Assembly (NCBI GenBank): GCA_964006375.1
Contig: OZ023264.1
Span: 10,612,225 to 10,676,224, forward strand
DNA length: 64,000 nt
Direction of reading: 5' to 3'
DNA from: Tillus elongatus
Lineage: Eukaryota > Arthropoda > Insecta > Coleoptera > Cleridae
The first letter of the stretch is position 1; the number at the start of each line of letters is the position of its first letter. The notes under the pieces are model-generated. The model did no database searches. It was not told the origin of the DNA and was given only the letters and a program-made list of their open reading frames with translations. Shown here one piece after another: positions 16,401 to 27,214 of this stretch. A program made the position numbers and the translations under genes.

Positions 16401-17261
16401 CCTTTACATGTTTGACAATTGTCCTTCTCGGCAAAGTTACATTTTTCATTAAATGTTTTGGGAACGAAAATATACTTGGTACTGCATCAGGTTTTAGAAT
16501 TTTTGCTGCGGATCCTGGTTTTTCCAAATAATCTCGTGGTAGAAAATGTACACTACAAAGTCTGCTAGTTTTTGATGGAACCCAGTTTTCTCTTCGAATT
16601 GCTTTGACCCAAAGTTCGAGAATCTCAGGGCGTTTGAATGGAAACCTGAAACAATAGTTATTGAAACCTTATATAATATTTATGTAATAAAAGCAACCCA
16701 TTAATAAAGGATAAAGTCTAAATTCTTGTTTGCTTTTTAGGCTATGGCTATTTCATAGAGGCAATGTGAGGTTAAATCAGTTTAAAGCCACCCTAAAAAC
16801 ATAATACGTAATTCTAATTACCTGTGGAAAGACGTGGCATCCCTCTTATCATGTAAATTAGAACAATTATAAGCAACACAATGAAGTACCATGTTTGGTT
16901 GATTACTTTTTTTATTTTCCACTGCACTGCAAATGCTTCACACAAATTGGTTGTCAAACAACAGTTAAAATAATGCCAACAAAATATACTAGAACACACT
17001 TTAACACTCTTTTTAATGAATCGAACTACATAGCAAACCACAAGCACAAATAACGGCGTATAACGTCCATAAACCAAGAGAAAAAATAAAATCTATAACG
17101 TAACCGCCGATTATTTTATAACAATACCCAATTCGTTCTTGCGAGTGCGACAAAGAAAGGAATACTACCACTATATATCGTTCTTTATCTGTTGCCCCTG
17201 CCTCAATTATTCAAACTGCTTTGTACGATCGGGTCCGTTCCAGTTAGTATACAGTTCATTG
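13420..17261 (-). mobile_element. P-element-like DNA transposon (3.84 kb)
   Basis: The left end CAGTGAACTATATACT (13420) and right end, read in complement, CAATGAACTGTATACTAAC (17261), are inverted repeats that continue into AACTGGAACGGACCC on both sides. The 8-bp sequence GAAGGGAC lies directly outside both ends (13412-13419 and 17262-17269), matching the 8-bp duplication known for P elements, and terminal CA also fits that family. The single gene inside encodes a THAP-domain P-type transposase in four exons. The host sequence is a solo LTR. Confidence 0.92.
13916..16892 (-). CDS. P-element/THAP9-like transposase, four exons, one apparent frameshift
   Basis: Coding exons on the minus strand are 16892-16822, 16645-16402, 16326-16064 and 16002-13916, with GT..AG introns and matching phases; about 888 residues, close to THAP9. 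Exons 1-2 encode a THAP zinc finger (Cys5, Cys10, Cys54, His57, then AVPSIF at 78-83) that binds the transposon DNA. Exon 3 has a leucine-rich coiled coil. Exon 4 has the RNase H-like catalytic core: Asp in LIVDSMAIRK, Asp in ITSDGAS, and Asp/Glu in SQDHLEIFFSAIRSRGGWN, all present. The only defect seen is in exon 3: eight T at 16257-16264 where seven would keep the frame, and the exon length (263) is off by one as expected. It could be a sequencing error or an inactivating mutation. Confidence 0.92.
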
Positions 17262-17321
17262 GAAGGGACCAGAAGTGACAGGTGTAGAATAGTGTAGAAG
17301 GTCTAGAATCTCTAGGGACAG

Positions 17322-17329
17322 TATAAATA
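17322..17329 (+). promoter_or_regulatory. TATA box of the solo LTR
   Basis: TATAAATA lies about 55 bp downstream of the P-element insertion. It is followed by AGTTAGTTCA, like the start region of the gypsy LTR at 49949, so the insertion separated the LTR's upstream half from its core promoter. Confidence 0.6.
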
Positions 17330-17604
17330 GACGTGCGGTGCGCAGAATAAGTTAGTTCAATATTGAGTAGTGTGGTGTAAAAGAAGTGATCATAGAGTAT
17401 TAAGCGAGTCAGCAGTGAGTGTTGGTGTATAAGGAGCGATCATAGAAGGCGAACAGTGGAATATAGTTCTATGGACATTTAATAATAGAGAAGAGATATA
17501 TTTTAGTTGACACTGGTGTTGAAAAATAGTTGGTAATAATAAATTAGTAGTTTGGAAAGCTGTGTTTTGTTAATCAACAAATCTAGAACCCCGTACGTAA
17601 CAAT

Positions 17605-18349
17605 AATTACGTTGCTTCTTATGAATTTAGTTTATGCTTTCTTATTGCTACATAATCTGTTTGTATCTGGACAGTCACTCAGGCAGTGCTCAGGACTGGT
17701 ATAAAGAGTAACTGATTTCGGAAAAAAAATACCTACATTCTTGCAGAAGTGCTTAATGAGTACATCTTTATGAACATTGAATTAAATTTCATAATTATTT
17801 TTATTTAATGACAATTATTTGTATTCAGATCATAAACTAAGCATTTTACTTTGGAATGTTAAATATGATTCATAGAATTATTTATTCCCAGATTATACTG
17901 GTATTCTTTAAATAAAAATTACAGAGTAAAATCAAATAGCAGTTGTTCATGACAGCTGAATATTTCTGTAAAACATATTTCCCGCGGTTCCCTACTACTA
18001 TCAATTCCCGCTGCAGGCGCCAGAGGTCGCAACTCTCTCAACGGTCCTGGGCTCGGTAGCGTCTCGAGAGTCTGAGTAGGGGTGTATGTGTGTAAAGTTC
18101 ATTCTCCGTGCTTCTCATTAAGTAGTGCGCTTCTCAATCAAAGTGCTCTAAAAACGCCTCTCCATCAGTTTAAAGTAATTAAGTTGCCGAATATTGTTAT
18201 TCCAGTTATTTACATTTAACGAACAGTGTATTATAAATTGTTACCGTGAACTATTTAAGGTTTAAATATAAGTTATAGAAAATCAGTGATAGTTTATTGT
18301 GTGTGTAAAACCTACCCGAATTCTCTCTCCCTATCTATCTATCTATCTA

Positions 18350-18350
<1 letters not shown>
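17605..18350. other. Intergenic sequence, no gene recognised
   Basis: No supported reading frame. The part from about 17980 to 18110 is clearly more GC-rich than its surroundings (words such as CTGCAGGCGCCAGAGG and CGGTCCTGGGCTCGG). It could be part of an unidentified LTR or a promoter/untranslated exon, for example of GALE, whose first coding exon has an upstream splice acceptor. This is not established. Confidence 0.5.

Positions 18351-18437
<87 letters not shown>
18331..18437. repeat. (CTAT)n - (TA)n microsatellite
   Basis: Five CTAT units run into about 40 TA units. Confidence 0.95.
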
Positions 18438-18438
<1 letters not shown>

Positions 18439-19311
18439 AACATATAGTGTACTGCGCTCTCGCGCTCTCTTACATACTAAAGATCTCATCCACATACATA
18501 TACAGTCCGAACGCTCTCTCTTTTCTCTCTCCGTACCTGGTGTGGTTAACTACAGTTCCTGGTCGCCCTCTCGCTCCGCGATCACTGTGGGCAACCGGCT
18601 CCACCAGCAGTGATGGGAAGTTAAGGCTAGTATTTTGAAAATCCACTTGTGTAATACATTAATGCACAATCTCCCATATATTTGATTTATTACATTTGTA
18701 AGATTGAAAAATGGAAGAAAAACAGAAAATTCCTAGTATCAGTAGGTGCACATAAGCAGGGGCACAGTGGGATGAAATATATATTCACCCTCACTGTGCC
18801 CTCGGCCCCCACTTGAATTTCACCTGAATTTAGGGTTGCGAGAGCTTAATCATAATATTCTCATTTCATACGAAAATAAAAACTAACTGAATAATGAATT
18901 CAGTTTGGAGTAATTTTAGTTTCCTATGTCTAAGTTGGTAAGATCGCAACTACAGTTTTTTTTTCTAAAATTCGCCGATTAATTATTATTAACAATTTTC
19001 GATAGATCCATTGGCTGGAAAATTAATTTTATACCAATTTTACAGTTTCCCATCTGAAAATGAAAGATTGTGGTTATCCTGTTATGATAACAGAAGAATT
19101 CTCTACAGAAAAGATTTTATACAGTTTTCTTCTAAAATGCACCAATTAATTTATATTTGCAATTTTTTACAATTCTTCCATAAGCGCAATGTTAAATTTG
19201 GAGAAAACATGGCGGCCGAATCGCCTATGGCCACACTGTCATTATCAGGCCACGAGCGTCTCTCCACAGTAATGACCTGCTGTATTGATCATGCGCACTT
19301 TGCAGAATATA
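18438..19311. other. Intergenic sequence, no gene recognised
   Basis: Pyrimidine-rich CTCTCGCGCTCTC-like stretches at 18450-18600 are followed by AT-rich sequence. A 102-codon open frame at 19011 has no recognisable similarity and was not called. Confidence 0.5.
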
Positions 19312-19315
19312 TTAA

Positions 19316-19569
19316 GTAACGAATTAAAAGACCTCCCTGACGCGCTGTTTACACACAATCCTCCCAACTGACCTTCCTGACATCAGTTTGGCCAATTAAA
19401 AGCTAAAAGGGGAAGGAAAATCAACCTTGCCATTCAGTGAGCATAATGTACTTTTCGTTCACCTTTTTTCTTATTTTAGCTTTTGATTGGGTGAACTGAT
19501 GTCAGGGCGGGACAGGAAGGTCAGTTGGGTGTGTAAACGGCACGCCAAGAAGGTCTTTTATTTCATTAC
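19316..19569. mobile_element. Palindromic MITE (254 bp) flanked by TTAA
   Basis: The left arm (GTAACGAATTAAAAGACC, then CTGTTTACACACAA and CAACTGACCT) and right arm (complement, ending GGTCTTTTATTTCATTAC) are inverted copies of roughly 95 bp around a 60-bp centre. TTAA lies directly outside both ends (19312-19315, 19570-19573), the target used by piggyBac-like elements, although the termini lack the usual CCC start. Fragments of the same family lie at 4147 and 7925. It abuts a LINE fragment. Confidence 0.75.
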
Positions 19570-19573
19570 TTAA

Positions 19574-20070
19574 AATCTCTATACCTTATATACTTCACAA
19601 ATAAGGCCAAACCTCGAATACTGCTCCCACATCTGAGGTGCCGCTGCGGCTTCTACACTCGCTATCCCGAACTCCATTTAGGAGAGACCTATACGTCTCA
19701 TCCGTGACTCTACCCTCATCCAAAGGCTGTCATCCCTTGCCCACCGACGTGCCATTGGTGACCTCTCTCTTTTATAGATATCTGCACAGGCACTGCTCAG
19801 AGGAGCTTTCTTCCATAGTTCCTCCACCTGCTGCCCCCAACAGATCTACCGCAGGGCGCCCTTTTTCTGTCCAGGTCACCAGACATAGAACATCTTGCTC
19901 TTTTGTCCCGAGGACTTCCAAGTTGTGGAATTCCTTACCGGCACATGTTTTTCCTTCTCCTCCGAACCTCCAAACATTCAAGTCCAGAATTAACAAGTTG
20001 CCTCTTTCCTCCTTGTCGACATCCACGGTACGATTGTATTTAGGCTGTAAGCCTTCGTGGTGTGTTGTTG

Positions 20071-20074
<4 letters not shown>
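19574..20074 (+). pseudogene. LINE-A copy 1: 3' end of a CR1/L2/Jockey-type reverse transcriptase ORF
   Basis: Only the last 500 bp survive, starting at the MITE's TTAA. The readable piece matches the C-terminal domain of copy 3 (59631-60446): SLFYRYLHRHCSEELSSIVP and the family signature LWNSLPAHVF followed by FKSRINKLPLSS. The 3' end (GGTGTGTTGTTGAAAT) is the same as in the other copies and runs into a TA microsatellite. Stops and frameshifts are present. Confidence 0.85.

Positions 20075-20148
<74 letters not shown>
20075..20148. repeat. (TA)n microsatellite
   Basis: TA run at the 3' end of the LINE fragment, directly followed by an H-family terminus. Confidence 0.95.
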
Positions 20149-20154
<6 letters not shown>

Positions 20155-20517
20155 CGGGACGCAGCAAGTGCGTTATGGTAGCGCATAGCAAATGTCTTTT
20201 TTGATGAAAGCATACATCAATTTCGGTTGCCTATATAGTAGAAACAAATATATATATACAAGTCTGGATGCAGCAAGTGTGTATGGAAGTAAATTTACAT
20301 AAACATGTTTTTAATAGCAAATGCGAGCAGGCATCAATCTGATTACCGGTATAGCCTATGTAGTAGAAACAATGTACTATATTTTATCAAAATTACTTAT
20401 GGTTTGAAAATATACACAAATTTTCCGAAAATAAACTTAAATGTTGGTGTCCTAACCAACAAAGCTTACGTTAATAGCAAATTGAGTTATTGAAATTTGA
20501 AGGATATAATGAAAATT

Positions 20518-20685
20518 CGGTAAATTTGCAGATTAGCTCCCGAATGCTTTTCAAAAAATTGTTTTCAGAAACATTATTAGGACCCCACCTGGATGCACAA
20601 CCCACAAGAAAAATTTCTTGTCCGATAGCAGCCACCACCAAACAGTTTTTTGAAAAGCGTTCGGGATCTAAACTGCAAATTTACC
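20518..20685. mobile_element. 168-bp MITE with CGGTAAATTTGCAG termini
   Basis: CGGTAAATTTGCAGATTAGC at the left is matched in inverse at the right (ending AAATTTACCG), with inverted homology of about 45 bp. AAAATT flanks both ends, a likely 6-bp target duplication. The terminal words resemble CGGTAATTCTGCAG of the 84-2998 element, which also has a 6-bp duplication, so they may share a transposase source. Confidence 0.75.
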
Positions 20686-21368
20686 GAAAATTCGCTGCCA
20701 AAACGCACTTACTGAGTCCAGATTTTTTTCCCACAAACGCATCATATTTCGATAAAAAAATGCTAAAATGCAGTAACGAATTTGTTCTACGAAAATTAGC
20801 TAAACATTATAGACCATTAAACCATAAACTTCACTAAACCTACAGCGAAAGCATCAACTTAACTAAACCGACAGCCAAAACATCAGAGAAAGGGTCTATT
20901 TGAAATGAATTTTCTGTAAATATTTTAGTAAAATGAAGGGCAATAACGGTTGAATCTGAAACTTAAGGGTTTGCAGAACACTCTTCTCGCAACATTTTCT
21001 TTTCAAAATCCGTATTTGTTTCACGTTCTTTGCCTAAACATTGCCAATTTTGACGTTTAAAATTGCGAGTTTGACGTTTTGAGAAAAACTCCAAAATTAG
21101 TTTCTTTGACTGCCCATAACTTCTTCGTCTTTAAAGCAAGAGACCTACATTTTGGTACAGAGTTCACTATTTATAATACAAACAGGCGTATGGTTGCCCT
21201 TACTGTGTTATTTCCGGAGATATGAATTTTTTTAGAAGGAAAACACAAAATTTTCCGGGAAAACCTGGTCCGATTTTCCTGGCTAACGAGCTTATCCAAG
21301 CCACTTGCAAAAGGAAGGTACTCACCAAATTTGATCAAGATTGGTCCATTATTTTTTGAGTTATCGGT

Positions 21369-21491
<123 letters not shown>

Positions 21492-21599
21492 ACAGATCTC
21501 CTCATTCGCTAAAAAGGAACAGACCCTGTACATACCTAAGAATTAGTATTTCATTACGATGTCCAGTTTACTTAAAGACTAGACTTTTTCCAATTTTTT

Positions 21600-21760
21600 T
21601 ACAGGTAAGGTACACCGATAAAAAGATCAATAGAAAAGTGTGCTAGAAAAGGTGAGAGAAGAAATATGCTTGCTGAAAGAAATTTGGAGGAATGCAAAAT
21701 TTATTGGACATATTCTGATACGTAATAACGTTCTGACAAGATTATTTGAGGGGGACATTA
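21600..21760 (+). pseudogene. LINE relic: C-terminal tail of a non-LTR reverse transcriptase
   Basis: Across a frameshift near 21640 the translation reads [11 protein letters not shown], then [16 protein letters not shown] and KFIGHILIRNNVLTRLFEGD. This is the highly recognisable tail (IGHxLRxNxLL..EG) of many insect non-LTR reverse transcriptases. Only about 50 codons remain; it is cut off by a SINE fragment. Confidence 0.7.
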
Positions 21761-21775
21761 CTTACTTTTTGTCTG

Positions 21776-21886
21776 TCTTTAACGTCGGTCTATTTCTGCG
21801 ACTATGGCCGCAATTACCGGCGCCAGTGGTACTCTTGGGTCCAAAGGCACACGTTCTCGCCACTAGACCACCGAGGCTCTCATTGC
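21776..21886 (-). repeat. tRNA-derived SINE, copy 3 (internally deleted)
   Basis: On the minus strand TGGTCTAGTGGCGAGAAC (21870-21853) is a good A box, followed by CGTGTGCCTTTGGACC as in copy 1. The opposite end (TTTAACGTCGGTCTATTTC at about 21778) matches copy 2 at 35538, with the middle missing. Confidence 0.65.
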
Positions 21887-22729
21887 TTATTTGAAAAAAG
21901 GGAACACTTTGCACAATTAATTTAAGTGCGAAAACTACATAATGAAGTGACAATAACTGCTAGAGATAGAGAATCATGGTTGCAACGCAAAGGCGATGTC
22001 GCATTTAGACTGTGTTAATGATGAGCTCATTTTGATATTGATATAATTTTCTCTTTGCGCCGCTATACTTTGAAGAAACGTTCAGATATCCTCAAGCGTC
22101 TACTGCCGCCCAATAGCAATTTACAAAATAACAGTAATTCTACACATTTTTGAGAAAATTGCGTTTGGCCTTGACTACCTTGACGAATCCGGTAAGTTCA
22201 AGGCCCCCCGCTTGGTCGTAAGTGAAGCACAAGCTGCACCTGGTTCTTACTATTGGTGTCGTTGATAGAGCTAACATGCCTACCTACTTACTTTGATGTA
22301 CAAATATCTGAAACCATAGTTCGTTTGTTTCTTGAGATAACTAAGCTTATTTACTTTGTGCAGCGTGATACGTCGCTGAAGAAGGGCACATGCACACGTA
22401 GTGTCTCGGTATTCAAGAAATAATAAAGGTGAACGACCAATATATAACTGCACTTGTACTGTGATTTATGTTGAGATATCTTTGCAATTTGTAGTTCAAG
22501 AAATCGAATCGAAGCCAGGTAAGTTTGTTGGCATAGCTTTTCTTATCGAGAGTGGTTAGTTTTTAACAAATAATATAATTAGCTCGTCGGTTTTGTAATT
22601 GTTGTTATTATTATTATTACAGACCTTTGGAGTCGTTAGTTATAGGCTACGTGTTCATTACTTAATTTATTTTAGATATGAAATTGTCATGTTTATTTCT
22701 TTCATATTATGCTGCCGGTACATTTTAGT
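21887..22729. other. Intergenic sequence, no gene recognised
   Basis: No supported coding sequence or known repeat was seen in this stretch. Confidence 0.5.
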
Positions 22730-22990
22730 GAATTTTCGTAGAAAAAATTCACTAACGGGGAGATCCCGACTTAAAATTTGGGCACGTACCTTCCTTTTAT
22801 AAACGGCTTGGATACGTTCGTTAGTCAGGGAAATCGGACGAGGTTTTCCGGGAAAATTTTGAGTTTTCATTAAAAAAAAATTATCTTAAAAAATAAAAAA
22901 GCTATGATAACCAAATTTGGTAGGTAGGTTTATGTTATAAAAAGTAAACTATACACGAAAATTTAGATTTTTATGTTACAAGAAAACAAA
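22730..22990 (-). mobile_element. H-family fragment 5 (3' end, inverted)
   Basis: The hairpin TTTTAGTGAATTTTCGTAG...ATTCACTA, then GGGGAGATCCCGACTT and the GGAAATCGGACGAGG / CCGGGAAAATTTTG arm appear in the order of a reversed H unit, without the TA core. The next 370 bp to 23364 are AT-rich and unassigned. Confidence 0.6.
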
Positions 22991-23364
22991 GTTATAATAA
23001 ATTATTTTGTCCAGATCATTTCTATGAGGCATTTATATACGAGTTTTGTATATTTCAATTGGACACATTAAAAGGTACAAATCTGGGACTTTTGAATTTT
23101 CTTATTAAAATAACGAAACTAGTAGTTTACGTCTTATTAATAACCATAATCGTTTTAATAGGTTATAGTTTTAGCAATAACAAATATAGTTTTTAAGAAG
23201 CAAATATTATTTGAATTCAATAGAGTTTTCAGCGAAATCGCGGGCACAATTGGTTATAAATTGTCAATTATAGGTATTATCCAAAATTATGTACTGGTAT
23301 GTAGATGTTTTTAAAATTTGGTGAATGGGTTTTAGAATCATTTTTCATTCATTTTTCACTTCAA

Positions 23365-24690
23365 TCATTTTTCTGCAGAATGATGCTTCTTTCTTATACC
23401 CCTCCTGATCACCTCTGGTTGTTTTTTTTCCCTCAGGGCTCGTCCGCGTCTTTGCCGCCCCGATAGCACCGCAGCCTTTGGCTTATTGTGCATGCCCTTT
23501 GTCTTTTCTACTCCACCCATTCCAAAATCACTGTGCCTTGAACTAGTCTGCACAGCAATTGGTAAGGTGAAGTTGTATATTGCTCTGTTTCCGGTGTAGA
23601 CTGACCGTAGATCAGTTGTTTTTCGCGCTCCAGAGCTTTACACTCTCGCACAAGATGTGCTGTGCTGATTCCTCCCCTTCGCCGCAGAGCCTGGATGCGA
23701 AGTCCTCCTCGAACCGCCCCATTTTATGCAGGTGTTTCTTGACGGCCATGTGTCCCGTCAAGAGTCCTGTTATGTTTCTGAGCTGTCCTCTGCTAAGATT
23801 TAGCAGCTCCACAGCTCTCTTTGAACTGGGTTCCTCAATTACTGACCTCCCATGTGTGAGCCCTGGACAGTCTGCCCAGTACACCTTGTGTTCGTTTCTG
23901 ACCCAGGACTTAATGGCTCCCCTGGCAGTGCTCTTTGTCACGCCCAGAACCGGTTCTGGTCCCATAAATGGTTCTGCTGACCCTCTCTTCGCGAGACTTC
24001 TCCATTGCCTTTGACTCCCGAGTGACCCGGCACCCAGATGAGGGTGACCTGATTCTGCCCAGCCAGGTCGCTCGTCTCGTCTCGACACTCACTTGCGAGC
24101 CTCGGATTTATCCGTGGGCTACTTAGGGCTGCCTGGCTATCTGTGGCTATGAGGATCCGCATGTCGGTGTAGCCTCTCCTCCTGTTCTCCCGCACACAGT
24201 GCAGGATGGCGTACATTTCGGCCTAAAGACCGTTGTATGGGCAAATACTATGACTCACCCACGGTCAATCAGAATAAACAGCTGCCCCCGTCCGACGCTC
24301 CCCGCGGGATCCGTCCGTGAACCAGACGAGCGCATCCCGTGGTAGGCCCGGCGTATCCTTCCGCCATGCCTCGCGATCGGGGATTTCCACTGTAAAATTG
24401 TTTTCCTTGCAGATTCGCCGGCTCCCGAAGTCTGACCTCATTTCAACCATGGGCTCCTTCACAATCTCCTGAATTTTGCAGTGGCCCCTGCAGCCTGGGT
24501 TGGTCTTCAGTCTATCATTGCAGGCTAGTCTGTATAGTCCTAGCCTGGCCTCCCCCATGATAACTAAGTGTGTGTGTGTGTGTGTGTGTGTGGGGGGGGG
24601 GGGGCATGGTGAGATCCAGCAACATCTCCATGGCGGCTATTGGGGTTGAAGTCATGGCCGATGTGATGCCCAGGCTCTCTGGTTGTTACA
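23365..24690 (-). pseudogene. LINE-B: C-terminal half of an R1/I-like ORF2 with RNase H domain
   Basis: Read on the minus strand: a fragment resembling the reverse transcriptase tail (AMTSTPIAAMEMLLDL), an expanded CA microsatellite, then MGEARLGLYRLACNDRLK. The RNase H domain follows (WFTDGSRGERRTGAAVYS, then TDSQAAL, then LIWVPGHSGVKGNGE, with the active-site Asp residues). The tail is FEEDFASRLCGEGEESAQHI, the usual Cys-Cys-His knuckle at the ORF2 end. Frameshifts break the frame at several points, and the 5' part (endonuclease and most of the reverse transcriptase) is missing. GC content is clearly above the surroundings. Confidence 0.82.
24569..24605. repeat. (TG)n-(G)n microsatellite inside LINE-B
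   Basis: TG dinucleotides followed by about 12 G. On the minus strand this reads as a Pro-rich then Thr-His run between two otherwise conserved ORF2 segments, so it expanded inside the old coding sequence. Confidence 0.9.
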
Positions 24691-24869
24691 AGACATCCTG
24701 ATCAATCCCTGATTGTTACATATCTGATTTGTAAATTTTATCAATTTCTCGTTGACCGGCCCATCAACTGCCATCGAACCAGAGACTTCTAGCTTTGCAA
24801 ATGCCTAGGACACCTGAGTTGCAAAGTTAGGTAGAAAACAGTTTTGATTTGACATGATATAGTTAATGA

Positions 24870-25800
24870 AATGTAAAGCCTATGTGTCCTCGCGACATCA
24901 TGAACTTGATTGTTGTGACACAAGATGGGTGTCTACTCGCTTCTTGAATACTTGGAGATTATATTTCTGCCGGTAGAGTATTCCAAAACTGAAATGCTGT
25001 AGGAATAATCAAAGATTCCTAACGAACCGTTCAACGAGTGAGTAATTTGTCACTAAAATCGTGTGCTTTTTGACTAAAATGGGTTGGCCGGTTAAAGGTC
25101 GCAAGCAAAGGTAGTAACGAAGCAATTTCTAAGGAACAATGTCTATAGCAATATCGATAGAAGATCTACAAACTTTCTCCTGTGGTCGAGAGAAGTGAGG
25201 TTGACTGATTGATGGATCAGAGAACAATATTCCCACTGGACGTATCTGTGCTGTCAAAAACCGCTGTGATAAAAACAAACTTACAACCCGAAACAGAAAC
25301 CCAAGCTTCTTTGCTACTGATTTAGAAATATCGGAAATGTAGTGCCAGCAAATATCCCCTGCAACAGATATACTTAATGTAGAGATTGTGGATTTTTTGG
25401 GCAGTTTTTGCTAGCCATCTGAACCCCTGGGCCTTGCAGGTCATTCTTCCTAGAGGAGACGCCACTCTGTGTTTTGAGGCATTGTACAAACCAGGTTTGA
25501 GAGCGCCAGCTGAGAATCTTAGACAGGTCATCATTTATTAGGGAGTTGGTTACTTCAACTCTCTTTGATAAGGAGCTATAGAAGCAGCGAGGCTGTTGAT
25601 CGGATTGTTGGTTGTTGAGAGGAGGTCATTTATATGCAAAAAAAAGTGCGTGAGCCGAAACGGGACCGTGTGGAACACACGCCTTAATGTTTAATTCATC
25701 TGATGAAAAACCATCGACGACAACATGCAAGAAGCACTTCTTCAGAAAACTAGATAACCAAAGACATAGCTTCAAAGGCAATCCGTATGATGGAAGTTTA
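24870..25800 (-). pseudogene. LINE-C relic: decayed CR1/L2/Jockey-type reverse transcriptase
   Basis: Minus-strand fragments read VVVDGFSSDELNIKACVPHG (equivalent to VVVDGRSSKLYPINAGVP in LINE-A copy 3), then DLSKILSWRSQTW, and near 24950 YNLQVFKKRVDTHL, the C-terminal signature of this LINE group. Many stops and shifts; the YADD catalytic box is not recognisable. It is related to but more diverged than LINE-A. Confidence 0.7.
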
Positions 25801-25804
25801 TTGA

Positions 25805-26428
25805 GTGGTCAACCTTATAGGTTAATAGCAAATTGAGCTTTTCAGATATGAAGCATTTAATCAAAGTTCTTCTCTTACAAACATGCATTATAAATGGAAA
25901 ATGCAAAAATGCAATAACATAAACATTCTTCTTGAGACATTTTCTTTCCATAGCCCGTATTAGATTCAAGTTATTTGCCTAAATGTTGCCAATTTTGACG
26001 TTTTAAATCGCGACTTTGACGTTTCGAGGAAAACCCCAATTTATTTTTCTTTAAATGCATATAACTTTTTTTTCTCTTAACCTACAAAGCTAAATTTTGG
26101 TGGATAATTTACCTGTAGCGATATAAACATGTGTACCGAATTTGGTTGCCCTTACTATGTTATTTCCGGAGATATACATTTTTTCTAAAGAAAACACAAC
26201 ATTTTCCGGGAAAACCTCGGCCGATTTTCCTGGCTAACGAACTTATCCAAGCCAGTTGCAAAAGGAAGGTACTTGCCAAATTTAATCAAAATCGGCCCAT
26301 ATTAAAATCGAAACTGACCCCGGATATGTGTTCTAGGTGGCCAAATTAGCGCTCATTTGAAGAATTTTTTTCAAAATTCAAAAGTCGGGATCTCATTAGT
26401 GAATTTTTTAAAAGGAAATTCACTAATA
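25805..26428 (+). mobile_element. H-family fragment 6
   Basis: Matches H units from the end of the inverted-repeat head (GGTCAACCTTATAGGTTAAT) through the TTTTGACGTTT and CCGGGAAAACCTCGGCCG arms to the 3' hairpin (TTAGTGAATTTTTT... AATTCACTAATAAGG). The TA core is absent: the two arms join at AAAATCGAAACTGACCCCGG. Confidence 0.65.
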
Positions 26429-26753
26429 AGGAAAAATGCGTGCCATATTTATAATTTGACAGGTACATTCCCTTTGTAAATAATTTATTTTTTTCTGAAA
26501 AACTTTTTAACTTAAATGAAATTTGTAACACAATTTTTTAAAGACACTTGCAATACTTACATATTATATCTAAGACCAAATTTTAATTTCTTAGCTTCAT
26601 ATATTTTTTTTTTCAAATAGGCGCTAACTGGGACTGTAAAACCGATCTCCAAAGTCCATTTAAATTTAAAGAATTAGTTTTAATAGTATATCTTATTAAT
26701 AGTGTACAATTCTTATGAAAATTCATCAATATAACGCACTTGCTGCGTCCCGA
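26429..26753. mobile_element. V-type repeat fragment 1 (H-related)
   Basis: GGACTGTAAAACCGATCTCC, then ATTAGTTTTAATAGTATATC, ending AACGCACTTGCTGCGTCCCG, is shared with 34690-35190 and 38580-38708. The terminal CGCACTTGCTGCGTCCCGA is the H-family end in complement, so V is a related family with a different interior. The next 460 bp to 27214 are unassigned. Confidence 0.55.
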
Positions 26754-27214
26754 AATGTTTTGTAAGATGGTTTTAGTCTGATTTTAACTTTTAACCATAA
26801 AAGCAAAATATCGGAGACGATACTATTAGGTAAGATGGACACATTTGTTGCCAAATCCTTTCACTCTGTGACGAAACTAACATCTATTAATGTTTATAAT
26901 GGCTAAAGAATCCATTAGGAACATCAAAAGGCCTTCAATTAATGATGAACAAATATCTCAATACATCCGCTTAATCACGTCACCTTTCCTAGCATTCATT
27001 AAATATGTAAAACATAGACCAGACTTTCTGTAAACATGCCTGGACATAATTGATTAAATTAAATGTCAACAAAAAGATTTTGTGAAATATGCAATGAACA
27101 TGGCTTAACAAATATTCGTTCATTCTCAATTTAATTAAAACAAATGAAAATAATAGGTCCTCTCGCTTAGACTATTAAGGCAACAGCATACAAAGCTATG
27201 TGTTTCTTTTTATA

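Larger units (their letters stand above)
13372..17604 (+). mobile_element. Solo LTR, interrupted by a P-element-like transposon
   Basis: Removing the insertion (13420-17261 plus one 8-bp duplicate) rejoins a sequence of about 380 bp that starts TGTTGGTAACAGCG and ends CCCCGTACGTAACA. It has a TATAAATA box at 17322 and a downstream AGTTAGTTCA-like start region. Its layout and GTAACA end mirror the complete gypsy LTR at 49449-50194. No internal domain or second LTR is present, so it appears to be a solo LTR. Outer boundaries are approximate, as no clean target duplication was found. Confidence 0.6.
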
